Source of the DNA: Proteles cristata cristata
Lineage: Eukaryota > Chordata > Mammalia > Carnivora > Hyaenidae
Length of the DNA: 64,000 nt
NCBI GenBank assembly: GCA_017311185.1
Contig: JAESUZ010004520.1
Coordinates: forward strand, 741,391-805,390
Direction of reading: 5' to 3'
This document shows, in pieces, positions 1-11,800 of the stretch. The first letter of the stretch is position 1. Each line of letters begins with the position of its first letter. Under the pieces are notes generated by a model that was not told where the DNA came from, made no database searches, and saw only the letters and a program-made list of their open reading frames with translations. A program made the position numbers and the translations under genes.

Positions 1-216
1 TGAGTGTCTATTTCTGCTTTGTTTGTTTGTTTTTAGATTGCATATATAAATAAAATCATAAGGTATTTGTCTTTTTTTGTCTGCCTTATTTCACTTTGCA
101 TAACACCCTTGAGGCCCATCCATGTTGTTGCAAGTGGCAAGATCTTGTTCTTTTTTATGGATAACATTTCTCTCTCTCTCTCCTTTCTCTCTCTCTCTCT
201 CTCCCTCTCTCCCTCC

Positions 217-266
<50 letters not shown>

Positions 267-821
267 ACCACATCTTCCTTACCCATCTATCCATGTGGAC
301 ACTTAAGTTGCTTCCGTTCGTGACTATTGTAAATAATGCTTCAATAAACGCTAAGGTGCATATATCTCTTCAAATTAGTGTTTTTATTTCCCATGGGTAA
401 ATACCAGTAATGGAATCTTTTGAAGATCTTCCATACTGTTTTCCACAGTGGTCACATAAATTTACATTCCCAACAGTGCATGGGGTTCCTTTTCTCCACA
501 TCCTCACCAACACTGTTATTTATAATCCTTTTAACACCAACCTTTCTGAGAAGTATGAGATGATGTCTCATTGTGGTTCTGATTTGCATTTACCCAATGA
601 TTAGTGTTATTGAGCATCTTTTCATTTGTCTGTTGGCCATCTGTATGTTGTCTTTAGAAAAATGTCTATTCAGGCCCTCTGCCCATTTTAAAATCACATT
701 ATTTGTCGGGTTTTGTTTTTGGTTTTGAGTTATTTATCTGTTTTAGATATTAACCTCCTGTAGGATGTATCATTTGCAAATATCTTCTCTTATTCAGTAG
801 GTTGCCTTTTAACTTTGTTGA
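1..821 (-). mobile_element. L1 fragment: ORF2 C-terminal region and 3' UTR
   Basis: The plus strand reads as the reverse complement of the end of a carnivore L1. It shares the order of landmarks with the full L1 at 39-45 kb: the 'cacttagcataa' type stretch near 90-105, the 'cacatcttcctta' stretch near 265, 'ttttccacagtgg' near 440 and 'catcctcaccaacac' near 500. The reading frame is destroyed by many indels. The element enters from outside the window and similarity stops near 821. A large TC/GT microsatellite interrupts it. It is an old 5'-truncated copy with no coding potential. Confidence 0.85.
170..262. repeat. Compound microsatellite (TC)n-(GT)21
   Basis: A pyrimidine tract of TC and CCCT units at about 170-220 runs directly into 21 GT units at 221-262. 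It lies inside the L1 at the point where the parent sequence carries a short alternating GT/TA run before 'accacatcttc'. The open frames here (67-306 and 122-400) are repeat translations, not genes. Confidence 0.95.
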
Positions 822-829
822 CTACTCCT

Positions 830-1090
830 CCACTTTTAAGAACTCATTACTCTTGTAATGAATTGAGCCCAACTGATAATCTAAAATAATCTCCCTCTTT
901 TGAGGTCGGCTGATTAATAACCTTAATTTCCTTTGAACTTTGCCGTATAAAAGGACGTATTTACAGGTTTTAGAGATATGAATATGGATATCTGTGGGAA
1001 GTCTTTTTGTCCCTACCGCATCTCTCAAAGAGGTACAACCTAACTTTCCCAATACTTGAGTGTAATCTCTGCATAGTGACTTCCTCCCAA
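830..1090 (-). mobile_element. Probable old MaLR-type LTR fragment
   Basis: The reverse complement resembles part of a common old mammalian LTR. It has a 'gggagattattttagattatc' type block near 875-900, then 'gggctcaattcattac' near 855-870, with 'acctgtaaatacg' at about 955-970. The match is by memory of the ERVL-MaLR/MLT group only and is heavily diverged. An L1 abuts it at the left. No coding capacity is visible. Confidence 0.4.
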
Positions 1091-1239
1091 AGAACACAGA
1101 ATAGAAAAAAAGATAACAGAATAACTTCATTGTTGGATAAACCTTATCCATATTTTCTTAAACACATGATGAAGGTTAACATCAACAATGCTGTCATGTT
1201 GATGGCATGTATTATTGATTTGATGTTATGAAAATGACA

Positions 1240-1690
1240 TTATACCTTGTAATCTTCCTCCCCCAAATACATAACCCCAGTTTAATCACCAGAAAAATGT
1301 GAGACACATTCCAGCTGAGGGAACTTTTACAAAGTATCTGAATAGCACTTCTAAAAAATGCCAAAGTCATCAAAAACCAGGAAAGCCTGAGAAGCTGTCA
1401 CAGCCAAGAGGAGGCTAAGGAAACATGATGAATATATGTAAGCTGTATCCTGGATGAAATCATGGTATTAAAAGGGGACTCTAGGAAAAAATAAGGAAAT
1501 ATGAATAAAATATGGACTTTAGTCAATAACATTTTATTAATACTAGTTCATTAGCTATGAAAATATATAATGAGAAGGTAAGATGATTATAATAGGAGAA
1601 ACAGTGTGAACAGTGTGGATATGTGGAAACTCTATTTTCACAATTGTTCCATAGCTCTAATACTGTTATAAAATCGAAGTTTTCTTTAAA
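1240..1690 (+). mobile_element. Old L1M-type 3' end, plus orientation
   Basis: The segment reads like the 3' UTR of an ancient mammalian L1M: 'aaccccagtttaatca' near 1273, 'caggaaagcctgagaagctgtcacag' type sequence near 1378-1405, 'atcctggatgaaatc' near 1446 and 'aatatggactttagtcaata' near 1508. It is one of only two L1 pieces in the window in plus orientation. It is non-coding and diverged. Confidence 0.6.
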
Positions 1691-4504
1691 GAGACATGGA
1701 AAGCCAAAAATATGCTGCTAGGGGAGCCCAGTAACACTAACCCAATTGGAAATGTTGTAAACATCACCTTCTTCCAATGCAATTAGCTTATAGAGTACAT
1801 TGTGGGATGAAGAAAAAGTAAACTATGTCAGTCCCATTGCTATTCCAGGTGGAGAGGGTTTTCACTCATGGGATGGCATGTCTGAAATAAACCACAGCAA
1901 TGTAAATAATGGCAAATGAGACAGAATTAATTAATGAAACAAAGAGTTTAGTGAGAGAGTATTAAGTAAAAGGCAGGACAGTAGGAAGAAACAAATGGGA
2001 ACCCAGTGATAAGGATTTGAATTAAGTATTGTCAGGAAATACAATATTATTTGCAATTATTAAAAAAAAAACACTAAAAACTACAGCCTCCTTTGATAGA
2101 GGTGTGCACTTATGTTTAACTATAAATCCAACCCATTGAGTTTAAGCCACTTCTGTTTCATTTGTCTTCAGTAAAGCAACTTGACTAAAACAATAGTCAC
2201 TGGAGAAACTAGATCTTCCATAGTTTTGTATATTTCACTCATCATTGGTCATTACACACCCAGCATAGCCAAGCAAAGGTTAGAAAACAACAGGTCTAGG
2301 TGTGGCTGGATATTTGTTTCAAAGCCTCAAGTATTTCCTCTCTAGCTCTTCAAGATCCTGCCATAGAGATCACTTTTTGTTTTCTTTACTGAAAAATGAC
2401 ATAGAAATCAAAACAGTATAAACTATATTAAAATATAAATTTTCCCCATTACCTCTATTTCTGGAATATTTTATTTATGTAGTTGTGTAACATATGGTTG
2501 CTACGATGAAGCATACAAAGCATCTTATTTGTCTGTAACGTGGTTACAATAATATCAACACTAAGGAGTTACTGAAGTCACTATTTTAGATATATTAACA
2601 AAAGAGATAATGGTTTCTGGAAGAACAAATGAAGAAAATTATGCATATGAATTAAGGAATGAAGAAAACTACTTATTAAGTTCAAAGAGGAGTTCTAGAT
2701 TCTAGGGCATGTGATATTCCATATTTCAGAAAGCCAGATTTCTAAATGTATATTTAGGGCAGAACTTGATGATTCATGCCGTGTTCTTTTTTTCCTAATA
2801 TCCACTGAAGGTAATTCAAGGAGTCCCAATATTGGAACTGCTTCTGCCCTACAGAGGGAATAACTTTACGTGATTTTTAGACTGTAGGGGAGGCAACTTG
2901 GAACATAAAACAACATACAGTAATAAAATATCTTTCCCCTTCAAACACCAGTAATAATTATACATACACGTGTATGTGTACTATGCACATGTGTATGTAT
3001 ATTTATATATTTCCATACACTTATGATAATATTTTTACTATTTTCTGTCCTGACTAGCTACTGTATTTTGAAAGTTACTGTAACTGTTGCATTTTGAAGG
3101 ATTAAAAAAATTTACATTAACAAGTTTCACTAGAAATAGTCACCCATCTACCTGTATTATGTAAATAGGAGAAATAGGACCTTTAAGTTGGGGGGTGCAC
3201 CCAAACCCATTCTGTGTCAGGTATTAATATATTTTAAATGAGTCTACAATGATTATTGCCCCACTGAACAGGGCACCTTCTTGCCTTTCTGGGAATATTT
3301 ATTCTAATAATGTGATTCACTTTTTACACTTCTTACTTGAAGTTAGAAGACTCTGTGTGAGTTTTCTTTTCCTCTGTGTTTGGCTCCTTGTTTGTTTAAT
3401 CACAATGCATTTTGTTTAATATTTCGGTGATGTTTATCGAGACACTTTAATTTGTTTCCTTTTGTATTTGTCTTCACCAGGTGTTTCTTGACTGGAGCAC
3501 ATTTCCCACATGATAAAATTAAAGGTCTAATTAATGCCTTTAAGGACATTGGTGCACAATTCAGTACCTAATTTTCTGCAGGGGGCATATTTAGGTGTTT
3601 AACTAGGTGGAACTCTGTGCCAAGGATTTCATTTGCATACAAAGTCCCTCTTATTTCTTTATAAACACCCTTCAATACAGAAACAAAGAATGCATTCACT
3701 TACTTGGTATGCACTTTTCTAGCAAGCAAAGAGTACAGAAAATAAATGTATCTAAGCCACATTTCATCAGAGCAGAAACAAAAATCCTATTAGATGAGGT
3801 GTTGAAATATGAGGTCCATTTCTTTGGAGCAGTGAGGATAATACTCAGCATTTCAAAACAGAGGGGCAACCTGCAAAAGCACTGCATGAAAAACGAATGC
3901 TTTGAAAAATCACATCTGAGATGTAGAGGATCTTAAGAAAAATATGGCATCACATTAAGCACAAAAAGGAAAGCTAAATCACCACCAGGCAACTGCTGGC
4001 AGAGATCAGGCGGGGAAACAAAACTCATTGATCTATCTAAGGGCTACAAGGACCGGAAAAAAACACCATCTATGTAAAGATGTTTCTAATCTCATTTCAT
4101 TTCACTCTCCATCTACTTTGAAACATAAATTCTGAACAAGTGTGGATGCCTTAGAATTATTACCAATAAAGTCTTTGCCTGATTATTATCATATTAAATC
4201 TATTAAAATTAAGCTTCACCCAATGTCTCAAAGACATGATTTATCAGCTATGGGGATAGAATTTTAACCCAGTTTCCACATTCCCTTTACAAAACCATAA
4301 GCTTTATCAGCATTCATGATTGACATGAACAACAGACATTTGCTCAATTTTTGTAAACTGTTAGTGCCAAAGCAAAAATTACTCCAACTGGAGGGCAAAC
4401 TTAAACAGGCAGGAAAAACTGTATTCAAGAATATTGCAGTGGAGCTGATAGATCAGAACTCAGTCTGAGCTCAACTTCATTAAATACAAGGTTCTTTTAC
4501 TTTT
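1691..4504. other. Repeat-poor unique sequence, no gene seen
   Basis: No repeat family or exon is recognised. Two points stand out. An alternating purine-pyrimidine palindromic run (acacgtgtatgtg) lies at about 2966-3005. A high-complexity block spans about 3310-4010 and contains an octamer site directly followed by a SOX-type site at 3631-3644. The frames at 3607-3936 (+) and 3696-3887 (-) overlap each other and resemble no known protein. Confidence 0.6.
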
Positions 4505-6062
4505 TTACTATTTAAATTTATATTTTTATTTACATTGATTTTTTTTTTACTTTTTTAATTTAAATTTTAGCTGGACAACCATACAGAGAAATATTATTTT
4601 CAGTAGTAGAATTAATTGATTCCTTATTTACATACAACACCTTGTCTCCTCCCAAGTGCCCTCACTAATACCCACTACTCACCTAGACCATCCCCCACAT
4701 ACCACCCTCAATCAACCTTCAGTTTGTTTTCTGTCTTTAAGAGTCTTTTGTGGTTTCTTCCCCTGTCTACTTCTCTCACCACTTCCCATATGTTCATCTG
4801 TTTTGTTTCTTAAATCCCAGAGATGAGTGAAATAGGGCCGCTAGCCCAGGCAGCTCCCCTCCTGAATGCCGAGAGGAGGCTCTCTTCCCAGCCTGGGGCC
4901 CTGTGAAGGTCTGCAATGAAGTGGAGGTGGGAGAGGCGAGACCACTGCCTCTGCCCACATGGCTCTGTGCTGGAGGGAGAGATGTTTGCACCAGGCCAGG
5001 GGGAAAATCCTGTGTGGGCTTTTTGTCTTTCTCTGACTTCTTTCACTTAGCATAATACCTTCTAGCTCCATCCATGTCATTGCAAATGGCAAGATTTCAT
5101 TCTTTTTGATGGCTGAATAATATTCCTCTGTGTATGTGTATCACATCAGTCAATGGACATTTGAACTCTCTCCATAGTTTGGCTATCATTGATAATGCTG
5201 CTGTAAACATTGGGGTGCATCAACCTTTTTGAATCTGTAATTTTGTATCCTTTGAGTAAATACCTAATAGTGCAATTGCTGGATCATAGGGTAGTTCTAT
5301 GTTTCATTTTTTTTGGTGGAATCTCCATGCTATTTTCCAGAGTGGTTGCACCAGTTTGCTTTCCCACCAACAGTGGAAGAGGGTTCCCCTTTCTCTGCAT
5401 CCCGGCCAGTACCTGTTGTTTCTTGTGTTGTTGATTTTAGCCATTCTGACAGGTGCAAGGTGATATCTCATCCTGGTTTTGATTTGTATTTTCCTGATGA
5501 TGAGTGATGTTGAGCATCTTTTCACTTATCTGTTAGCTATCTGAATGTCTTCTTTGGAAACGTGTCTTTTCATGTCTTCTGCCCATTTCTTAACTGGGAT
5601 ATTTGTTTTTTGGGTGTTGAATTTGATACATTCTTCATAGATATTGGATATTAACCCTTTATCAGATACATCGTTTGCAAATATCTTCTATTCCATAGGC
5701 TATCTTTTAGCTTTGTTGATTGATTGCTTTGCTGTGCAGGAGCTTTTCATTTTAATGAAGTCCCGATAGTTCATGTTTGCTTTTGTTACCCTTGTTGGCA
5801 ATGTGTTTACTAAGAAGTTGTTCTGACCAGGGTCAAAGAGGTTGCTTCTTGTGTTTTCTAGGATTTTGATGGTTTCCTGTCCCACAATTAGGTCTTTCAT
5901 CCATTTTGAATGTATTTTTATTCTGGTGTAAGAAAGAGGTCCAGTTTCATTCTGCATGTTGCCATCCAGTTTTCCTAACACCTTTGTTGAAAAGACTGTC
6001 TTTTGTCCATTGGATATTCATTCCTGCTTTGTTGAAGATTAATTGACCAGGTAATTGTAAAA
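4505..6062 (-). mobile_element. L1 fragment with ORF2 C-terminus and 3' UTR
   Basis: This is a 5'-truncated carnivore L1. Its T-rich left end (4500-4570) is the complement of the poly(A) tail. In the minus frames it encodes a decayed ORF2 C-terminus. The region 5304-5525 contains the Cys-rich 'HCWW' motif typical of the L1 ORF2 tail, and 5700-5981 holds the preceding segment with an 'IHSKWMKDL' motif. The frames do not join because of indels. Similarity to the full L1 at 39-45 kb stops near 6062. A GC-rich foreign insert sits at 4834-5020. Confidence 0.85.
4834..5020. other. GC-rich ~187-bp insert of unknown origin inside L1
   Basis: The L1 3' region is contiguous up to 'gatgagtgaaat' (4822-4833) and resumes at 'ttttgtctttctctga' (from 5021). 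Other L1 copies have only about 10 bases between these points. The intervening sequence is about 60% GC, unlike its surroundings. It has no poly(A) tail, no clear target duplication and no resemblance to L1 or SINE that I can see. Three overlapping minus-strand frames (4794-4991, 4810-5046, 4841-5092) stay open across it. The 4810-5046 frame continues the ORF2 tail into the insert. It could be a captured piece of another locus or an L1 subfamily variant. Confidence 0.6.
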
Positions 6063-7249
6063 CTAAAGAGTTTTTAAGAGTTGGTGTTGGGGCACTATAG
6101 GTCATCTGTGTTTGTTAATTGGCTTTCCCCAAAGAAGAAGTATTCTTTCTTCTATCTTCATCAGAGGAAGTAGTTTTACAACTTAGAGCAAGACACCCCA
6201 CCAAAGTTAGGCTCCTATCCTCCTACGGAAACTTGGCAGTTTGGCCTCTACCTTCCTTGATGTTTATATCACAAAGAGGCAGAGAAAGAAGTTAAAAATT
6301 ACAAGTGTTGTAAAGTAAATTATTTACAAAAAGGAAAGCCAGGAGTCTAGGGTCAAGAGGAAGCCTATCTAAAATATAATCAACCTGAAGGGAACTTTAA
6401 AATTACCTGGTTACTAGGCAAGTAGAAATTTTGAGGAAATCCAGCACACCTGCCCCTTCCAATCTTATTTTTTGCCTCTATGTCTCAAGTAAATAGGAAT
6501 GTTAATGATCCTGCCTCTTAATCTCCACTGTTAGAATAACTATTTTCTCTGGGATATTTGTTCACAGCCATTTACTATGTCATATTATATAAGTACTATA
6601 TAGGATGTAATAAGGCAGACTTTAAAACAAGAATCAGATGTTAAAATTTGAAGTATTCAGAACTTATAGTAATCAGTAATTTATAGTAATCAGAATTAAA
6701 TTACAGTATTTTGTGTTCTTGTTTATCCTTTATATTACACCTATATATTGGTTGGTCCAGAAGGGCATCTCAGGAACCCTAGGGATCAGAGGATAACAAT
6801 GAGGAAAAGTTAGCTTCAAATTCTGTCTCCTGTGCTAGAATACTCACATAATTTATGGTGCCTAGCTCAAAATGAGAATATCAGACCACTTGTTAAAAAG
6901 TAATTTAGAATTTTTGGATGGTAACCATGGATCATTAATCAAAGTGCAGGGCCTTTCTGGATAACAGCAGAAGTCTCACACCCATAAGGCTTGTAGTTCT
7001 CAAATGCTAATTTTCCTTTAAGAATATTTTCTATCATCCTTACTCAGATATGACTGCCTACCCATTTTATGAAATCTCATAGTACTTTGTTCTTTTATTT
7101 TGCCACATATAATAATTTGTAATCACTTCCTCTATTCCTTATTAAATGGGTGCCACTTCAAAGCACAGTGCATGTCTTATTTATCTGCCTCAACTATGAA
7201 ACACTTCTATTTGCTTTCATTTATATTTGAATTAACCCCAAAATAAGTA
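6063..7249. other. Unique AT-rich sequence, no gene seen
   Basis: No repeat, RNA gene or convincing open frame was recognised. Confidence 0.5.
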
Positions 7250-7935
7250 ATAGATGATACGTTTTAAAAGGTACAATAATATAAGAAAAACCTCTAGTGC
7301 AAAATTTTAGTCTCATCCTGGCCCATACACCTTGTTTCTAACTCATCTGCCGTCTCTATAGATAATCATTAGCTTATGGGTACATTCTTCTGGAGATTCT
7401 TTAAACAAATGTGAGCACTTATGAATATATATTTCTAGTCCTTCTCTTTCTTATGAAATTGTAGTATATTTTTGCACACAGAGTTTTGAATTTGTTTTTT
7501 CACTTAACTATGGATACTAAACAATGTTCCATATTCTATGTTGAGAATTTCCTTATGTGCCATAGATTTAACCAGTTTCAATGGATGATGCTTGGATTAT
7601 TTCCAATCTCTTGGTATTACAAAGAATGTATCAATCAGTATTATAAGTTATTTAATGTATGAATGCTTATTTGTAGGATAGATGCATAGTAGTAAAAATG
7701 AAAGTATAATCATAGTATTGATTGATTTTGCCAACTTATCTTCTATAGCCTTGGTAATATTTCACAGTCACCTCAACAGTATATAAAAAGGCCTTTTTCT
7801 CTTCTCCTTCAAACTTATCACTGTAGTTGGTAATATGTTTGAAACTTAATCCTTTGGCATGTTATTTGATTCATGAATATATATACCCATTGTTTTTTAT
7901 TAGTAACTGGGCATGTTCATAAAGTGCCCTCCTTT
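7250..7935 (-). mobile_element. Ancient L1ME-type 3' fragment
   Basis: The order of motifs follows the reverse complement of an L1ME 3' end: 'cttatgggtacattcttctgg' type sequence near 7373, 'ttttttcacttaactatgg' near 7495, 'gatgatgcttggattatttcc' type near 7585, 'tagtagtaaaaatgaaag' near 7688 and 'ttttgccaacttatcttc' near 7726. Divergence is high, so this predates the carnivore-specific L1s in the window. Confidence 0.6.
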
Positions 7936-7954
7936 TTCTTTTAATATATTTGGG

Positions 7955-8035
7955 TATAATATATATATATTATATTATATTATATTATATTATATTATAT
8001 TATATTATATTATATATTGTATATAATATATACGA
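7955..8035. repeat. AT-only microsatellite, ATTAT unit
   Basis: A tract of A and T only, mainly pentameric (TATAT/ATTAT) units with dinucleotide TA at both ends. It is prone to unpairing and slippage. Confidence 0.9.
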
Positions 8036-8094
8036 TATAATAACAGATAATTCTACTGTCACTCATTTTGAGAATGTGGCCCCCAAATTTTCTT

Positions 8095-8450
8095 AAAATT
8101 AATTTAAATTTTTATTGCAGTATAACTAACATACAATGTTATGTTAGTTTCAGATGTACAGCAAATTAATTCAGTAATTTTATACATTACTCACTGCTCA
8201 CTATGACCAGCGTACCCACCACCTGTCACCATACAATGTTATTACAATATTATTGACTCTGTTCATAATATGCTGTACTTTTCATCTCCATGACGTTTAT
8301 TTTCTAGCTGAAAATTTGTGCCTCTTAATCCCTTTCACTGTATCAGACATCTCCCTCACTTACTGCATCTGGCAACCACCAGTTCGTTCTATGTATTTAA
8401 AAGTCTGTTTCCTGTATGATTTATATTTTTTATTCACATACTTTTTCAAG
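8095..8450 (-). mobile_element. L1 3' UTR copy 1 of 3 in series
   Basis: The plus strand shows the complement of a carnivore L1 tail: 'gtataactaacatacaatg' type sequence at about 8118, then 'ttactcactgctcacta' near 8187, the 'catctggcaaccacc' stretch near 8365 and 'gtatttaaaagtctg' near 8391. It ends near 8450, where a second tail begins in the same orientation. Confidence 0.75.
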
Positions 8451-8454
8451 AAGT

Positions 8455-8690
8455 ATTTTTTTAAAAATACGATTAACATACAATGTCATATAAGTTTCAG
8501 GTATATAACATAAGGATTCAGTAGTTCTATATGTTACTGAGTGCTCACCAGGATAAACGTAGTCACCATTTATCACCAATTATCACCTGCCATACTAAGT
8601 TATTACAACATTATTGACTATATTCTCTATGCAATACTTTACACCTCTGTTTCTTTATTGTATAATTGGAAGGTTTTACTTCTTTTTAAT
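8455..8690 (-). mobile_element. L1 3' UTR copy 2 of 3 in series
   Basis: The same L1 tail landmarks recur ('gattaacatacaatgtc' at about 8470, 'gttactgagtgctcacca' at about 8533, 'caccaattatcacctgcc' near 8573). This is either a separate insertion into the first tail or a tandem duplication of the 3' end. Confidence 0.7.
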
Positions 8691-9710
8691 TTTTTTTGTT
8701 TACTCTAAGTATACTTGGCCCATAGATTATATTAGTTTTAGGTATATAACTGATTCAGTGTCTCTATAGGTTAAACTATGTTCACCATAAGTGTAGCTAC
8801 CATCTATCACCATACAACACTGTTATAATAAGATCGATTACATTGCCAGTTCTATGCCTTTTATTCCCATGACATATGCATTCAATAACTGGAAGCCTGT
8901 ATCCTTCATTCCTCTCCATCGTTTTTGCCCAATCCTCACCACTTCCTTCTGGCACCCCTCAGTTTGTTCTTGTATTTATATGTCTGATTCTGCTTTTTGT
9001 TTATTTATTTTTCAGATTCTACATATGAGTGAAATCATATGGCATTTTTCTTTCTCTGTCTACTTATTTCACTTAGCATTGTGCTGTCTAGATCCATCCT
9101 TCTTGTCGCAAATGACAAGGTCTCATCCTTTTGTATGGCTGAGTAACATACCACTGTATATGAATGGAGTGCATTTTCCTTACTCACTTATCTATGTTGA
9201 ATAATTAAGTTGCTTCCATATCTTAGCTATTGGAAATAATGTTACGATAACTAGGAGTGCAAATGTCTTTTTGAATTAGGGTTTTTGTATTCTTTGGGTA
9301 ATTACCCATAGTGGAATTATTGGATCATATGGTAATTCTACTTTTAATTTTTTGAGGAACATACATACTATTTTCCACAGTAGTTGCACCAGTCTACATT
9401 CCCAGCAGGAGTGCATGAGTGTTCCCTTTCCTCCACATTTTTACCAACACTTGCTATTTCTTGTCTTTTTGATGCAAGCCATTCTAACTGTTGTGAAGTG
9501 TCAGCTTTGATTTCCATTTTCCTTGATGGTTAGTGATGTTGAGCCTGTTACATGTGTCTGTTGGCCATCTGTATGTCTTCGTTAGAAAAATGTATATTTA
9601 TGTGTTCTGACCACTCTTGAATGGGAATGTTTGTTTATTTTGGTGTTGAGTTATATAAGTTCTTTATATATTTTGGATATTAACTTCTTATTGGATATAT
9701 CATTTGGGGG
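8690..9710 (-). mobile_element. L1 3' UTR (copy 3) plus ORF2 C-terminal region
   Basis: A third tail starts near 8700 and continues through the 3' UTR ('cacttagcattgtgctgtc' near 9070) into the ORF2 C-terminal region ('ttttccacagtagttgcacc' near 9372, 'attttggatattaac' near 9668). It is decayed and has no useful open frame. Confidence 0.8.
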
Positions 9711-9998
9711 TTTTTGATTACTAATTCAATTTCATTAATTGTAATCAGTCTGTTCAAATTTTCTACTTCTCTTGATACAGTTTTGGAAGACTGTGTGGAG
9801 GGATTTTTTCCCTAGCAAACAGTGATCCAATTTGTTTGCATATAATTTTCTGTAATATTCTCTTATAATCCTTTGTATTTTTGTGGTTATTTTCCATCTT
9901 TCATTTCTAGTTTGATTTTAGTCCTTTTTTCTTGATGAGTCTGGCTAAAGGTTTATCTTTTTTTTCCTTTTTTTAATCTTCAAAGAACCAGCTTTGAA
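9711..9998 (-). mobile_element. L1 ORF2 mid-section joined by internal deletion
   Basis: This reads as the segment upstream of the reverse transcriptase, equivalent to about 42,000-42,290 of the full L1: 'caatttcattaattgtaatc', then 'cttgatgagtctggctaaagg' type sequence near 9932, and 'aagaaccagcttt' near 9984. The 1.6 kb that should lie between it and 9710 (the RT and following regions) is missing. Confidence 0.65.
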
Positions 9999-11075
9999 CT
10001 GCAGCAAAGAACTGCACAGTTGTCTGCTGTGCAGGCTGCATGCAACCATTGCCTTCAGTCTAGCTGGCTGCAGTGATCTGCTTTGCCTGTGGTAAGCTCA
10101 CTGAGCAGGGTTTGGTCTGCACTGTTAAGAGGCCTGTCTGAGGTTATGACAGGCTCATTTATGGACAGACTACTGGTCAGCCCTGGTATCTGCTGTTAGC
10201 CTCTTTGCCACAGCTGCAGTCATACCAAGGGCAAGGCTTGCTGCCTTGCAGCTACCTAAATGGCCACACTGCTGCGATAGCAGGCGTGACGGTGTGTAGG
10301 GTTATCTTCCTTTCTCTCCAGGGCTGAAATCAATTTACAGTGGTGTTCATCCTGGCCAGGGCTGCGTACAGTGTAGGGTAGGCTAGGAGCCACTTTGGAG
10401 TTATGCCTGCCTAGAAAGGTGGGTTGAATGATGTGAATGTATAGGAGGAGTGGACCATGCACTGCTAACAGGGTAGATGGAGAATGTTAGCCCTGGCTCC
10501 TGTAAGCTTCCAACTATCTCACCTGGGTACCTGAAAAGAAACAAAGCCCACCAGCACCTTTGTCCCTGGAGAAATCTCCTGAATATTTCTTCCACTTAAA
10601 ACATGTTCTAAGATTAGACAATAAATATTTTTCACATATATGCCAGGCACTTGTTACACTTCTGCTTCTGTGCTGTGTACTATGAGAAGTTACTTAGTGT
10701 GATGACTCTTTAATATTGAGCACTCAGTTTTCTAACACCCTCCTGTCACAGTTTAGTTTAGCTCTGCTCATTTTCAAAGCCCAATGTTGCAGAGACTCAT
10801 CTTTCCACTGTGGGTCCCCTGTGCCAAGGGTGCCCACTGTGGGGTCTGATTGTAGGGATTTGGTTCTCAAATCTCAAATCTCTGCCACTTGTACCCTTTT
10901 TGATGTGGCCTTCTCTTTACAGTTAGCTGTGGGAGTTCTTTTCTGCCAGTCTTCATGTCATTTACAAACTTATTTGCATCGTTGTAGCTATAATCTTGGT
11001 GTGTTTATGGGACACAAGATGTGCTTAGGGTGTTCCTGCTCCACCATCTTCCTTGTGCTCCAGTCCCCACGTACC
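9999..11075 (-). mobile_element. Candidate L1 5' region (5' UTR-like)
   Basis: This stretch is richer in GC and CpG than its flanks. In minus orientation it starts near 11062 with an 'agatggtggagcaggaac' type leader that I associate with carnivore L1 5' ends. It then runs directly into mid ORF2 at 9998 with no ORF1. Its orientation and position suit a 5' UTR left after deletion of ORF1. The frames at 10256-10462, 10401-10595 (-) and 10716-11084 (+) match no protein I know. The identity rests on context more than on direct recognition. Confidence 0.45.
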
Positions 11076-11281
11076 TTTTTTTGAATTTGCCTGGTATATA
11101 TTTTCTCCTTTTATTTTTTGACATTTATAAATAATGTTATTTTAGTCAATTACCTTAGTTAGCATAGAGATGAATTTGGATTTTTAATTTAGTTATATGT
11201 ATTTTATTCAAATACACAAGTTAGGCCTATTTATATTTATATAACAGATGTTTCAGTTTAGTTCTATCATTTTTTTTTGTT

Positions 11282-11312
11282 ACACACACACACACACATA
11301 CACACACACACA
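11282..11312. repeat. Interrupted (CA)n
   Basis: A short CA dinucleotide tract with one TA interruption. Confidence 0.9.
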
Positions 11313-11570
11313 CCACAAAATTTATCTTGAATTCTCTTATATCCCTTTCTCTTTGCTCTCTTTGATCATGTAAGTTCAGTTAAAATAAATAATGTTCTTG
11401 GTGTTTATTCGTATATTCTTAAATTTTTACCACTTATTTTTCAGCTCTAAATGATATCTTAAATATAATTATATACAGATGTATTTATATTATAGATGTC
11501 TATATTATAGGTGTTGAAATGAGGCACACTTTCAATAGTTACCTTTTCTTCACATATTAAAAATATAATT

Positions 11571-11785
11571 CTTCTTTTTTCTTAAGTTTATTTATTCATT
11601 TTGAGAGAGACAAAGACAGCCCCGGTGGGGAAGGGGCAGAGAGAAAGGAAGACATAGTCCTAAGCAGACTCCACATCGACACTGCAGAGCCTGACATGGG
11701 GCTGAAACTCATGAAACTGTGAGATCATGACATGAGCCAAAACCAAGAGTCAGATGCTTCAGCAGCTGAGCCACCCAGGTGCCCC
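11571..11785 (-). mobile_element. SINEC (felid tRNA-derived SINE)
   Basis: A T-rich left end (complement of the tail) is followed by the GA-rich body, 'ctgcagagcctgacatgggg', 'gagatcatgacatgagcc' and the complement of the tRNA-like head, 'agccacccaggtgcccc', at 11770-11786. It is flanked by a 15-bp target duplication with two mismatches (11556-11570 and 11786-11800), so it is a complete but older insertion. Confidence 0.9.
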
Positions 11786-11800
11786 ATTAAGAGTATAATT

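Noticed and set aside
10716..11084. 122-codon plus-strand frame as a candidate novel gene
   Set aside because: It lies antisense in a block that fits an L1 5' region. It has no signal, domain or splice context and reflects local GC content.
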